Assembly (NCBI GenBank): GCA_016873655.1
Contig: VGWI01000011.1
Span: 1 to 48,281, forward strand
From: Lentisphaerota bacterium
GTDB taxonomy: Bacteria > Verrucomicrobiota > Kiritimatiellia > UBA8416 > VGWI01
Direction of reading: 5' to 3'
Length of the DNA: 48,281 nt
The position numbers were made by a program, and so were the translations under genes. Below the pieces are notes generated by a model. That model made no database searches and was not told the DNA's origin. It was given only the letters and a program-made list of their open reading frames with translations. Shown here one piece after another: positions 33,801 through 39,832 of the stretch (position 1 is the stretch's first letter; every line of letters begins with the position of its first letter).

Positions 33801-33979
33801 ATCTTGGATTGGGTCATGGCGGACGTCATGTACGTCGGGTACGTGCTGAAGATGTCCACGCCCGGTGCGCCCACATCCACCGAGTTCAGGCCGTAGCAGG
33901 AGAAGTACGCCAGACTGTCGTTGCAGTCCGTCGCCGCCACCGCGATGAGGTTCGCGCTGTCGTACGACGACGGGTAGCG
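30815..33979 (-). CDS. Subtilisin-like (S8) secreted protease, N-terminal half missing
   Basis: Only the back of the catalytic domain is present. Homology starts at RYPSSYDSANLIAVAATD (about 33979) and includes GAPGVDIFSTYP and the serine motif SGTSMATPHVAGACALL. The catalytic Asp and His regions and the secretion signal are absent. Downstream come two carboxypeptidase-regulatory-like beta domains (GTITLDGAPAAGVQVRC; GHVTDARTGQPLAGAAV), a stretch like NHL/Vgb propeller repeats (VGLAFDGNVLWVTDLW, WGLDWDGQNLWLADYDD), a Calx-beta-like region, DxDxDG calcium repeats (DTDGDGLPDAVE, DSDGDGMSNLHE) and a C-terminal beta module ending FYRVKVE. The frame runs open beyond 33979, but antisense to the next gene. 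A GTG at 33940 gives the shortest plausible start. As it stands it cannot be an active protease. Confidence 0.85.
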   Translation of the reverse strand, partial: RYPSSYDSANLIAVAATDCNDSLAYFSCYGLNSVDVGAPGVDIFSTYPTYMTSAMTQSKMPTHYYAISGTSMATPHVAGACALLAAEHPELTAAQLKAQLLIQTDRIPALKGKCVTGARLNASKAMTISPVPILRVWRAVLSDAAGGDGDGTFTPGETLDVTVTLVNGGLEGVTNVNATLATTDPQVTVLAGAAAFGDIPGLSERQAAGPFRLKIAPTCPTPHEVTLALTVTDAAGRTWTDQINFTVVSWYQIAGTITLDGAPAAGVQVRCYNGPMPAAYFYTDALGHYRCDVIDGTYTLYARLNYPGAGNLSAAFSVPVVVTVAPSRTDLDFAFTTVKVAGHVTDARTGQPLAGAAVESLPAGYAVEDGGGLFGSTATDAAGYYELAMICAHSMREKVGVWMAGYVNSALHTVTVPPGTLTEDFALTRPDASAAPVPAAIEVTGVLGQTLTRTLTLGNPGAEALVWRLWHATDGVSPNAGQVLRQLSLSSSIRSPVGLAFDGNVLWVTDLWLPAKLWKLDAASGTVLLGTETRVATLNPWGLDWDGQNLWLADYDDKAIFAVDADVTRVLKRTQAAAVSGIQPDGVVFGGGSLWVVDADQRRVTQFDVFTGLPLSSWPLPEGGTAAFRLKLAAAPTNDVTVTVVHSGGDGDITVQSGASLTFTTGNWNTWQTVTLAAAEDDDTDRGSATITCTADELADVMVTATEVENDVPPPVDTDGDGLPDAVEVRLGRATNVAEQVSALPFVERFESDTVTLGELNGQNKWVAVPANAALVQTDDVFEGVRALKIANTGTKTTAVSQVFTGAPLTVVWLDLRQKVAGATVPDSVPDAAVAMLFNNDGRLTVCDGACPTGAEWVVLTNHTPRTAGTWARLTARVDYASQTWALYLDGTAVAENLGFASPQTRPTCLSFEGSGAVLDDLYVGLARPAGFPGAGNIVPDEWYLGYFGEIRADGADSDGDGMSNLHEYLAGTHPDDDTSYLGFMGVSVVGVPGEFLVRWQSVSNKFYTLQAATNLLEGFTLILGTNIQATPPENVHTDNVESVEQRFYRVKVE

Positions 33980-33996
33980 GACTACCTGTTGAAACC

Positions 33997-34890
33997 ATGA
34001 CCATGCGAGTAGCGATTGCCAGCGGCAAGGGAGGCACGGGCAAGACCACCATCGCGGTGAACCTTGCCTGCGTTCTTGCGGACAGCGGTCAAACGGTGGA
34101 GTACCTGGACTGCGACGTTGAGGAACCGAACGGCCATATTTTCCTGAAGCCGGAGATCACGGCCACTGAGCCGGTAGGCATTCCCGTGCCCGTCGTGGAT
34201 GAACTGAAGTGCACCGGATGCCGCAAATGCGCCGAGGTCTGTCAGTATCATGCCATCGCGGTCCTGAAGAAGCCATTGGTCTTCGCCGAACTCTGCCACG
34301 GGTGCGGCGGCTGTACGCTCGTCTGCCCCGAAGGCGCCATTCGCGAGGAGAACCGGATGATCGGCGTGGTCGAGACGGGACGGGCACTTCTACGCAGCTC
34401 CCGCCTTCGCGAATCTACGGCGCGGCAGGCAGGGCAAGCCGGCGGGGTGGCGTTCGTTCAAGGCCGCCTGAACGTGGGTGAGCCCATGGCGCCGCCATTG
34501 ATTCGTGCCGTGAAGAGGATGGCCATCACGGACGGCGTGGCGATTATGGATGCGCCTCCCGGCACGTCCTGTCCGGTGGTGGCCACGGTGCGGGACGCCG
34601 ACTATGTTCTTCTGGTCACTGAGCCGACCCCGTTCGGGCTGAATGACTTGCGGCTGGCCGTGGAGATGATCCGGCAACTCGGGGTCCCGCATGGGGTGGT
34701 CATCAACCGGGCTGATTCCGGAGACCGGCGCGTGCGCGAGTTCTGCGCGGCGGAGAAGATCCCGGTTCTGCAGGAGATTCCCGACGACCGGCGCGTGGCG
34801 GAGGCGTATTCCCGCGGGCACATGGCAGTCCGTGTCTTGCCGGAGTGGTCGGAAAGAATGCTGAGGCTGTGGGGGCGGTTGGAAGCATGA
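33997..34890 (+). CDS. MinD-type ATPase with inserted 2[4Fe-4S] ferredoxin domain (first of pair)
   Basis: A 297-residue P-loop ATPase of the MinD/ParA/NBP35 superclass. The deviant Walker A GKGGTGKTT is at 10-18. A ferredoxin-like insert follows, with CTGCRKCAEVC (Cys 72, 75, 78, 82) and CHGCGGCTLVC (Cys 100, 103, 106, 110). The Walker B region AIMDAPPGTSCPVVAT lies near 180. Proteins of this kind occur in pairs in anaerobes; by analogy with Mrp and CooC they may load or sense metal or Fe-S clusters, which is inference. ATG 33997 or 34003 could start it; there is no clear Shine-Dalgarno, and the protease is cut about 18 bases upstream. The stop overlaps the next start (ATGA). No ATA among 15 isoleucine codons. 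Confidence 0.9.
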   Translation: MTMRVAIASGKGGTGKTTIAVNLACVLADSGQTVEYLDCDVEEPNGHIFLKPEITATEPVGIPVPVVDELKCTGCRKCAEVCQYHAIAVLKKPLVFAELCHGCGGCTLVCPEGAIREENRMIGVVETGRALLRSSRLRESTARQAGQAGGVAFVQGRLNVGEPMAPPLIRAVKRMAITDGVAIMDAPPGTSCPVVATVRDADYVLLVTEPTPFGLNDLRLAVEMIRQLGVPHGVVINRADSGDRRVREFCAAEKIPVLQEIPDDRRVAEAYSRGHMAVRVLPEWSERMLRLWGRLEA

Positions 34891-35765
34891 AAGAAATTGT
34901 CGTCATCAGCGGCAAGGGCGGCACGGGAAAGACGAGCATCGTGGCCTCGCTTGCCGCGTTGGCCGAAAACGCGGTGCTGGCGGACTGCGACGTGGACGCG
35001 GCAGACCTGCATTTGCTGTTGACCCCCACAATCCGCCGACGCGAGGAGTTCCGGTGTGGGCACGAGGCGATTATCAGACAAGCCGACTGCATAGGCTGTG
35101 GCGCGTGCCTGGCGCGCTGCCGCTTCGGGGCCGTGCTGCGCCGAGGCGATGGCGGCGCCGGCGAGTCCGAGTTCGAAATCAATTCGACGGCCTGTGAAGG
35201 CTGCGGGGTGTGCGTCTGGGCGTGCCCGGTCAAGGCGATCGACTTTCCTGAACGCCCCAGTGGTGAATGGTACGTGTCTGACACGCGTCACGGGCCAATG
35301 GTCCACGCGCGGCTGGTTCCCGGCGGCGAGAACTCCGGCAAGTTGGTCAGCAAGGTCAGGGATGTAGCCCGGACTCTTGCCGTGGAACGGAAGACAGACC
35401 TCGTTCTCGTGGACGGCCCTCCGGGCGTCGGTTGCGCGGTTATCGCATCCGTGAGCGGCGCGTCCCTGGTCCTGGTCGTGACCGAACCGACTCTGTCCGG
35501 AGCGCATGACATGGCGCGGGTTCTGGAACTGACCCGGCACTTCAGCATCCCGACAACCGTTTGCGTGAACAAGTGGGACCTGAATGCGGACATGGCCGGG
35601 CGCATCGAGTCCGAGGCGCGCAAAGCCGGAGCCACGATTGCCGGGCGTGTGGGCTACGACCGGGCCGTAACCGCCGCCCAGTTGAAGGGGTTATCCGTGG
35701 TCGAGACGGATGCCGGTCCACTCGGCAAGGACATACAGGCAGTGTGGGAGGATCTTCGCCCATGA
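34887..35765 (+). CDS. MinD-type ATPase with inserted 2[4Fe-4S] ferredoxin domain (second of pair)
   Basis: A 292-residue paralogue of the preceding protein. Walker A is SGKGGTGKTS (8-17). The ferredoxin insert has CIGCGACLARC (Cys 68, 71, 74, 78) and CEGCGVCVWAC (Cys 103, 106, 109, 113). DLVLVDGPPGVGCAVIA is the Walker B region near 178. The two proteins probably form a heterodimer, as such pairs are nearly always adjacent; this is inference. It starts at ATG 34887 inside the stop of the first gene and its own stop overlaps the psd start, so translation is coupled. Confidence 0.9.
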   Translation: MKEIVVISGKGGTGKTSIVASLAALAENAVLADCDVDAADLHLLLTPTIRRREEFRCGHEAIIRQADCIGCGACLARCRFGAVLRRGDGGAGESEFEINSTACEGCGVCVWACPVKAIDFPERPSGEWYVSDTRHGPMVHARLVPGGENSGKLVSKVRDVARTLAVERKTDLVLVDGPPGVGCAVIASVSGASLVLVVTEPTLSGAHDMARVLELTRHFSIPTTVCVNKWDLNADMAGRIESEARKAGATIAGRVGYDRAVTAAQLKGLSVVETDAGPLGKDIQAVWEDLRP

Positions 35766-36448
35766 ACTCCTTGGCCATTCGACCGGAGGTCTTGCCTTTT
35801 GTTGCCGCGACGCTGCTGGCCTTCGGCCTCCTGGCCGTCATCCTGCGGAGGAAAGACTGGCGGTGGACGCGGTTGTCCTGGGCTTGTGCAGTCCCCGCCT
35901 GCGTTGGCGTCGCGTACCTGTGTTATTTCTTCCGTGATCCCGAACGCACTCCGCCCCGCGACCCCGATGCGATCGTCGCCGGCGCGGACGGCACCGTGGC
36001 TGCCGTCGCGAATGTCTATGAGGGCGGATACATGGGAACAAACTGCGTACGCATTAGCATCTTCTTGAGTCTGTTCGACGTGCACGTCAATCGGGCGCCC
36101 ATCTCGGGGAAGTCCACGTTCCTGGGTTACTTCCCGGGAAAACGACTTTTCACCTTCCAGGAGAAGTCTTCCGAAGTGAACCAGCACAACAAGATTCTGA
36201 TCGAGGACGAACACACGAGGTGTCTGGTCAATCAGATCGTGGGTCCGGTCACTCGGCGAGTTGTCTATTGGCTGCCGCATGATCAAACGACACAGGTTGC
36301 GATGGGCGAGCGAATCGGCATGATGAAATTCGGCTCGCGGCTGGACATCTATCTGCCAGCGGACAGTGTCGACGTAGTGGCAAGGCCAGGCGATACGGTG
36401 CGCGCGGGCGAAACAATCATCGCACGGGTGAAAGGAGGAACACGATGA
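35762..36448 (+). CDS. psd: Phosphatidylserine decarboxylase-like proenzyme
   Basis: A 228-residue protein of the short, membrane-anchored PSD group. Two hydrophobic helices (about 9-28 and 38-56) lead to YFFRDPER, ADGTVAAVANV, ISIFLSLFDVHVNRAPI (about 98-114), KSSEVNQHN and the self-cleavage motif MMKFGSRLDIYLP, where Ser192 would become the pyruvoyl cofactor. Such enzymes make phosphatidylethanolamine from phosphatidylserine. Finding it between MinD-type ATPases and a CoA-binding gene, with four-base overlaps on both sides, is unusual. No phosphatidylserine synthase gene is in the window. The catalytic activity rests on family membership only. Confidence 0.88.
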   Translation: MNSLAIRPEVLPFVAATLLAFGLLAVILRRKDWRWTRLSWACAVPACVGVAYLCYFFRDPERTPPRDPDAIVAGADGTVAAVANVYEGGYMGTNCVRISIFLSLFDVHVNRAPISGKSTFLGYFPGKRLFTFQEKSSEVNQHNKILIEDEHTRCLVNQIVGPVTRRVVYWLPHDQTTQVAMGERIGMMKFGSRLDIYLPADSVDVVARPGDTVRAGETIIARVKGGTR

Positions 36449-36810
36449 ACGTTGCCGTGCTCGGGGCCAGCAACAAGCCGGATCGGTACAGCTACAAGGC
36501 GGTGATGCTGCTCAAGGAGAAGGGGCATGCGCCATATCCAGTGCATCCGACGCTGCCAGTGATCGAAGGCATCCCCGTGTTCGCCTCCTTGCGCCAGGTC
36601 CCTGTGTCGCTCGATGTGGTGACCCTTTACCTGGGCCCCGACAATCAGGGGATGGTGTCAGAGGAGATTATCCAAAGTCAGCCGCGGCGAGTGATCTTCA
36701 ATCCGGGGACGGAGAATCCCGGGTTGGCCGAGCGGCTTCGGGCGGCCGGGATCGAGGCTCTGAGTGCCTGCACATTGGTGTTGTTGAAGACAGGACAATT
36801 CGACTTGTGA
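36445..36810 (+). CDS. CoA-binding domain protein (CoA_binding_2)
   Basis: A 121-residue single-domain Rossmann protein. NVAVLGASNKPDRYSYKAV (2-20) is the nucleotide loop of CoA_binding_2, then GHAPYPVHPTLPVIEGIPVFASL, DVVTLYLGPD and RVIFNPGTENPGL. Homologues (YccU family) are small CoA- or NAD-binding proteins whose role is unknown. Strong site AAAGGAGG at 36430-36437, eight bases before the ATG, which itself overlaps the psd stop. A run-on ending CTLVLLKTGQFDL is normal for the family. Confidence 0.85.
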   Translation: MNVAVLGASNKPDRYSYKAVMLLKEKGHAPYPVHPTLPVIEGIPVFASLRQVPVSLDVVTLYLGPDNQGMVSEEIIQSQPRRVIFNPGTENPGLAERLRAAGIEALSACTLVLLKTGQFDL

Positions 36811-36824
36811 GGGGAGATGACGAC

Positions 36825-38108
36825 ATGGCAAAGGATGAGGGATGCGGTTGTGGCCAGGGGCGAGCGCCCAGGCATGACGCCTGTGCCGCCGTCCACAAAT
36901 CGGAAGATGGCAGTCTCGACGAGTTTCTTGACCAGCAGGCGCTTGATGAGCGTCTTCAGCGAATCCGTCACAGGATCATTGTGATGTCCGGCAAAGGCGG
37001 TGTCGGCAAGAGCACGGTTGCCGCCAATGTGGCCATCTCGCTGGCGTTGTCCGGAAAGAGTGTCGGCTTGTTGGACGTGGATATTCACGGCCCCAGCATC
37101 CCGAAAATGCTGAAGCTCGGTGATGCAGCCGTACGGATGAAGAACGGGGTAATTCAGCCGGTCGAGAAAGCAGGGCTCAAGGTCATGTCCATTGGGTTCC
37201 TGTTGCGGGATCGTGACGAAGCCGTGATCTGGCGCGGCCCCATGAAGATCGGCGTCATCAAGCAGTTTCTCAAGGACGTGGAATGGGGGGACCTGGACTA
37301 CCTGGTGATTGACTCCCCGCCCGGAACGGGAGACGAGCCCCTGTCCGTTGCTCAACTCGCCGCGCCGGTGGACGGTGCGGTTATCGTCACCACGCCGCAA
37401 GATGTGGCGACCGCCGATGTGCGCAAGTCCATCAACTTCTGCCGTCAGTTGAACCTTCCCGTGCTCGGAGTCGTGGAAAACATGAGCGGATTCGTGTGCC
37501 CAAAATGCGGAACGGTGACCGACATATTCAAGGCCGGTGGCGGGGAGCGGATGGCAGCGGACACGGGCGTGCCTTTCCTGGGCCGCATTCCCGTGGATCC
37601 GGCGGTGGGTGAAGCCTGCGATGACGGCAAGCCGTTCGTCTATCATTACAGCCGGACAGAGACGGCAAAGGCTTTCGAGCGTGTGGTCACGCCTATCCTG
37701 GCGCTTTCGAACAAGGTCACAACGGAACAGATGCCAAACAACACGACAAACGAAGGAGGGAAGACAGCCATGAAGATCGCGATACCGGTAGCGGACGGGA
37801 AACTCTGTATGCATTTCGGGCACTGCGAGCAATTTGCCCTGCTTGCCGCAGACGAGAAGACAAAGAAGGTGACGGGGAAGCAGATGCTGATACCCCCGCC
37901 GCACGAACCGGGCGTCCTGCCGCGCTGGTTGCACGAGCAAGGCGCGAACGTGATCATCGCCGGCGGCATGGGGCAGCGTGCCCAGGCGCTCTTCGCCGAA
38001 AACAACATCAAGGTCGTGGTTGGCGCGGCGTCCGGCGATCCTGAGGAACTCGCATCTCAGTATCTTGCGGGAGTGCTGGCGTCCGGGACAAATGTGTGTG
38101 ACCACTGA
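36825..38108 (+). CDS. Mrp/NBP35 ATPase fused to NifX-like domain (MrpORP type)
   Basis: A 427-residue fusion. Residues 1-22 are cysteine-rich (EGCGCG). Residues 50-290 are an Mrp/ApbC-type carrier: Walker A GKGGVGKST (56-64), VDIHGPSIPKM, DYLVIDSPPGTGDEPLS and the Fe-S bridging Cys225/Cys228 in VCPKCG. Residues 316-427 are a dinitrogenase iron-molybdenum cofactor (NifX/NifB C-terminal) domain beginning MKIAIPVADGKLCMHFGHCE. The same fusion is known as MrpORP in Desulfovibrio. ATG 36825 follows GGGGAG at 36811-36816; a GTG at 36807 is less likely. Inside the gene, a strong ribosome site precedes the ATG of the NifX part (see 37753-37772). Confidence 0.9.
   Translation: MAKDEGCGCGQGRAPRHDACAAVHKSEDGSLDEFLDQQALDERLQRIRHRIIVMSGKGGVGKSTVAANVAISLALSGKSVGLLDVDIHGPSIPKMLKLGDAAVRMKNGVIQPVEKAGLKVMSIGFLLRDRDEAVIWRGPMKIGVIKQFLKDVEWGDLDYLVIDSPPGTGDEPLSVAQLAAPVDGAVIVTTPQDVATADVRKSINFCRQLNLPVLGVVENMSGFVCPKCGTVTDIFKAGGGERMAADTGVPFLGRIPVDPAVGEACDDGKPFVYHYSRTETAKAFERVVTPILALSNKVTTEQMPNNTTNEGGKTAMKIAIPVADGKLCMHFGHCEQFALLAADEKTKKVTGKQMLIPPPHEPGVLPRWLHEQGANVIIAGGMGQRAQALFAENNIKVVVGAASGDPEELASQYLAGVLASGTNVCDH
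37753..37772 (+). promoter_or_regulatory. Internal ribosome site and in-frame ATG inside the Mrp-NifX fusion
   Basis: AAGGAGGG at 37753-37760 lies nine bases before ATG 37770. That ATG is in frame with the fusion and is exactly the first methionine of the NifX-like domain, at the spacing used by the surrounding genes. It could allow a separate 112-residue NifX-like protein to be made, or be the fossil of a formerly separate gene. Confidence 0.6.
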
Positions 38109-38619
38109 ACGCAAACCCAGTCTCAAGGCGCTTCAGTCGCGCTTCCACGCACAGTGTCTTCTGTGTGGCGCTGATCACCCGCAAGGGCTCCAGCTTGCGT
38201 TCAGCACGCATTCCGACGGACACGTGGAGGCCCCTTTTCCGTGCGACCGGCTGTACCAGGGGTACACCGGTTACCTGCACGGCGGTGTCATCGCCGCCCT
38301 TTTGGACAGCGCCATGACGAACTGTCTCTTCGCGCACGAGCGAGCAGCTCTGACGGGAGAGCTGAATGTTAGGTTTCTCAAACCAGTACTCGTGAGCCGC
38401 CCCGCCATCGTCATTGCCCGGCTGGTAGAATCCCTTGCGCCGCTTTTCAAGCTGAACGGCGAGGTTCGTCAGGACGGTGATATCATGGCAAGGGCGACTG
38501 CCAAGTTCATGGAAGTGCGAATATCGGAGTCGGGGGTTGCGCCCGAAGCCGCTGTTGGACATCAAGCCCTACGTCCCGGAGTTCGACTCTTTTTCGGACG
38601 CGAAGGCTGGATGGCTTGA
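38092..38619 (+). CDS. PaaI-type hotdog thioesterase, with frameshifted tail
   Basis: A hotdog-fold thioesterase. HAQCLLCGADHPQGLQLAF (about 19-37), the signature LHGGVIAALLDSAMTNCLF (about 62-80), ALTGELNVRFLKPV and GEVRQDGDIMARATAKFMEVR are all present, giving a normal domain of about 145 residues. The last 28 residues (after ISES) match no thioesterase: here the frame runs through the remnant of a trmO gene in another phase. Such enzymes hydrolyse acyl-CoA esters. ATG 38092 overlaps the upstream gene by 17 bases; GTG 38098 is an alternative. Confidence 0.85.
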   Translation: MCVTTERKPSLKALQSRFHAQCLLCGADHPQGLQLAFSTHSDGHVEAPFPCDRLYQGYTGYLHGGVIAALLDSAMTNCLFAHERAALTGELNVRFLKPVLVSRPAIVIARLVESLAPLFKLNGEVRQDGDIMARATAKFMEVRISESGVAPEAAVGHQALRPGVRLFFGREGWMA

Positions 38620-38680
38620 TGCGCGTCGCGTGGACCGGACCCATGCGGACGAACGTTTCGCGAGAGGAGAAAACGAATGA
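38543..38680 (+). pseudogene. trmO: 3' remnant of trmO (tRNA m6t6A methyltransferase), fused out of frame to thioesterase
   Basis: In the +2 frame relative to the thioesterase, bases 38549-38680 encode PLLDIKPYVPEFDSFSDAK, then AGWL, VDRTHADERFA and a stop at 38678-38680. The motif LLDIKPYVPEFD followed by a GWL is the C-terminal hallmark of TrmO (UPF0066, formerly YaeB/TsaA). The 100 or so residues before it, with the catalytic fold, are missing; thioesterase sequence occupies the upstream side instead. A deletion near 38543-38552 therefore joined the two genes out of phase. The stop of this remnant still overlaps the start of the next gene (ATGA), showing that TrmO was once translationally coupled to it. 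Confidence 0.7.
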
Positions 38681-38835
38681 TCACACGCATCCTTGCTCTC
38701 TTGTGCGCGGTATGTCCGCTCTGCATCGCCGCGCGACGGTGGCCTGACAGCGGCTGGGCGCGTTTCATGCGGACGATTGAGCGGGGGTGCCCCTTTTGTC
38801 GCGCTTATCGCCAATGCCAGGGCAGGACGCCATGA
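38677..38835 (+). CDS. Small cysteine-rich protein, 52 aa
   Basis: A 52-residue protein with a strong ribosome site (GAGGAG at 38664-38669, seven bases before ATG 38677) and four-base overlaps with the trmO remnant before it and the metallo-hydrolase after it. Six cysteines occur, as ALLCAVCPLC (Cys 10, 13, 16) and GCPFCRAYRQC (Cys 38, 41, 47), either side of a conserved-looking ARRWPDSGWARFM stretch. The short N-terminus is hydrophobic. The CxxC pairs suggest metal or Fe-S binding, or a redox role. I recall similar short proteins beside MinD/NifX-type genes but cannot name a family. Confidence 0.7.
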   Translation: MITRILALLCAVCPLCIAARRWPDSGWARFMRTIERGCPFCRAYRQCQGRTP

Positions 38836-39668
38836 GCAGTTCGGACATAACAGTCACGGTGCTGGCCGAGAATACGGCCCAAGGCATGGGCTTGCTCGGA
38901 GAACACGGACTCAGTCTCTGGATTGAGACTCCCGAAACCTGCGTGCTTTTCGACACCGGCCAAGGGTTGGCTCTGTCTCACAACGCGGAAAGGTTGAGCA
39001 TCGATCTGGAACGCGCCGATGCAGTCATCCTCAGCCACGGCCATTATGACCATACTGGCGGCCTGGCATATGCGCTGGGCCAAGCACCCCAAGCCAGGCT
39101 GTTCCTGCATCCGTCAGCCCTCATCCCGCGCTTCGCCTGTCGGGAGGGCAAGACCCGTGAGATCGGCATGCCTGCGCATGCCCGCAGGGCCGTTGAGAAA
39201 CGGCGGACTTCGACCACTTGGACCAGGGGACAGACAGAAGTCGCTCCCGGCATGTTCGTGACGGGACCGATTCCGCGGCGGACGGCCTTCGAAGGCACCG
39301 GCGGTCCATTCTTTCTGGATGCCGACGGTAAGACTCCGGACCCCATAGAAGACGACCAAGCCATGTGGATCTTGACCCGGGACAGCTTGGTCGTGTTGCT
39401 CGGCTGTGCCCACGCGGGGGTCGTCAATACCCTTGAGTACATTCACGAACTGACCGGCCGGAAGCCGATCCGGGCCATCTTGGGCGGGATGCACCTTGGC
39501 TCGGCCACAGGAGAGTTCCTTACCCGGACCATCGGGTCGTTAAGTCACATCCGCGTCCAAGAGATGTGGCCGTGCCATTGCACTGGGGCAACGGCGACGG
39601 CGCAGTTGATGACCGTTTTCGGCGGCCGATGCCACCCCTGCGGGGTCGGGACGAGGGTCGGGTTCTGA
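38832..39668 (+). CDS. Metallo-beta-lactamase-fold hydrolase
   Basis: A 278-residue MBL-fold protein. The metal motif ILSHGHYDHTGGL (His69, His71, Asp73, His74) is intact, followed by LLGCAHAGVVNTLEYI near 195, ILGGMHLG and a late CHCTG. This architecture matches the subgroup annotated as dihydropterin-ribofuranosyl-aminobenzene phosphate synthase-like hydrolases. Substrate unknown; a redox or small phosphoester role is often proposed. It starts at ATG 38832 inside the stop of the cysteine-rich gene. It is the last intact gene of the block. Confidence 0.88.
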   Translation: MSSSDITVTVLAENTAQGMGLLGEHGLSLWIETPETCVLFDTGQGLALSHNAERLSIDLERADAVILSHGHYDHTGGLAYALGQAPQARLFLHPSALIPRFACREGKTREIGMPAHARRAVEKRRTSTTWTRGQTEVAPGMFVTGPIPRRTAFEGTGGPFFLDADGKTPDPIEDDQAMWILTRDSLVVLLGCAHAGVVNTLEYIHELTGRKPIRAILGGMHLGSATGEFLTRTIGSLSHIRVQEMWPCHCTGATATAQLMTVFGGRCHPCGVGTRVGF

Positions 39669-39832
39669 TGCTCATTACCCACGCCGTTCGCGTACCGGCC
39701 AATGCGCCTGTCGTCGCGAAAGCCGATGTGCAGAATCCGATCCGCCTGGCCACCACGGACGACACCCCGGTTCTGCCGGGCCTGGTGTCTGCTGCCACAA
39801 CATCGAAAAGACGACCAAAGCCGGCGGCGGAG
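39669..39832. other. Interval between the metallo-hydrolase and the TPM gene
   Basis: A further ATG at 39668 overlaps the metallo-hydrolase stop by one base and has a GAGGGT site upstream. It opens a frame (MLITHAVRVPANAPVVAK) that runs into antisense of the TPM genes without any family I recognise. It may be the start of a ninth gene that was cut at the right edge of the block, or noise. No inverted repeat, direct repeat or integration site was seen here. Confidence 0.35.
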
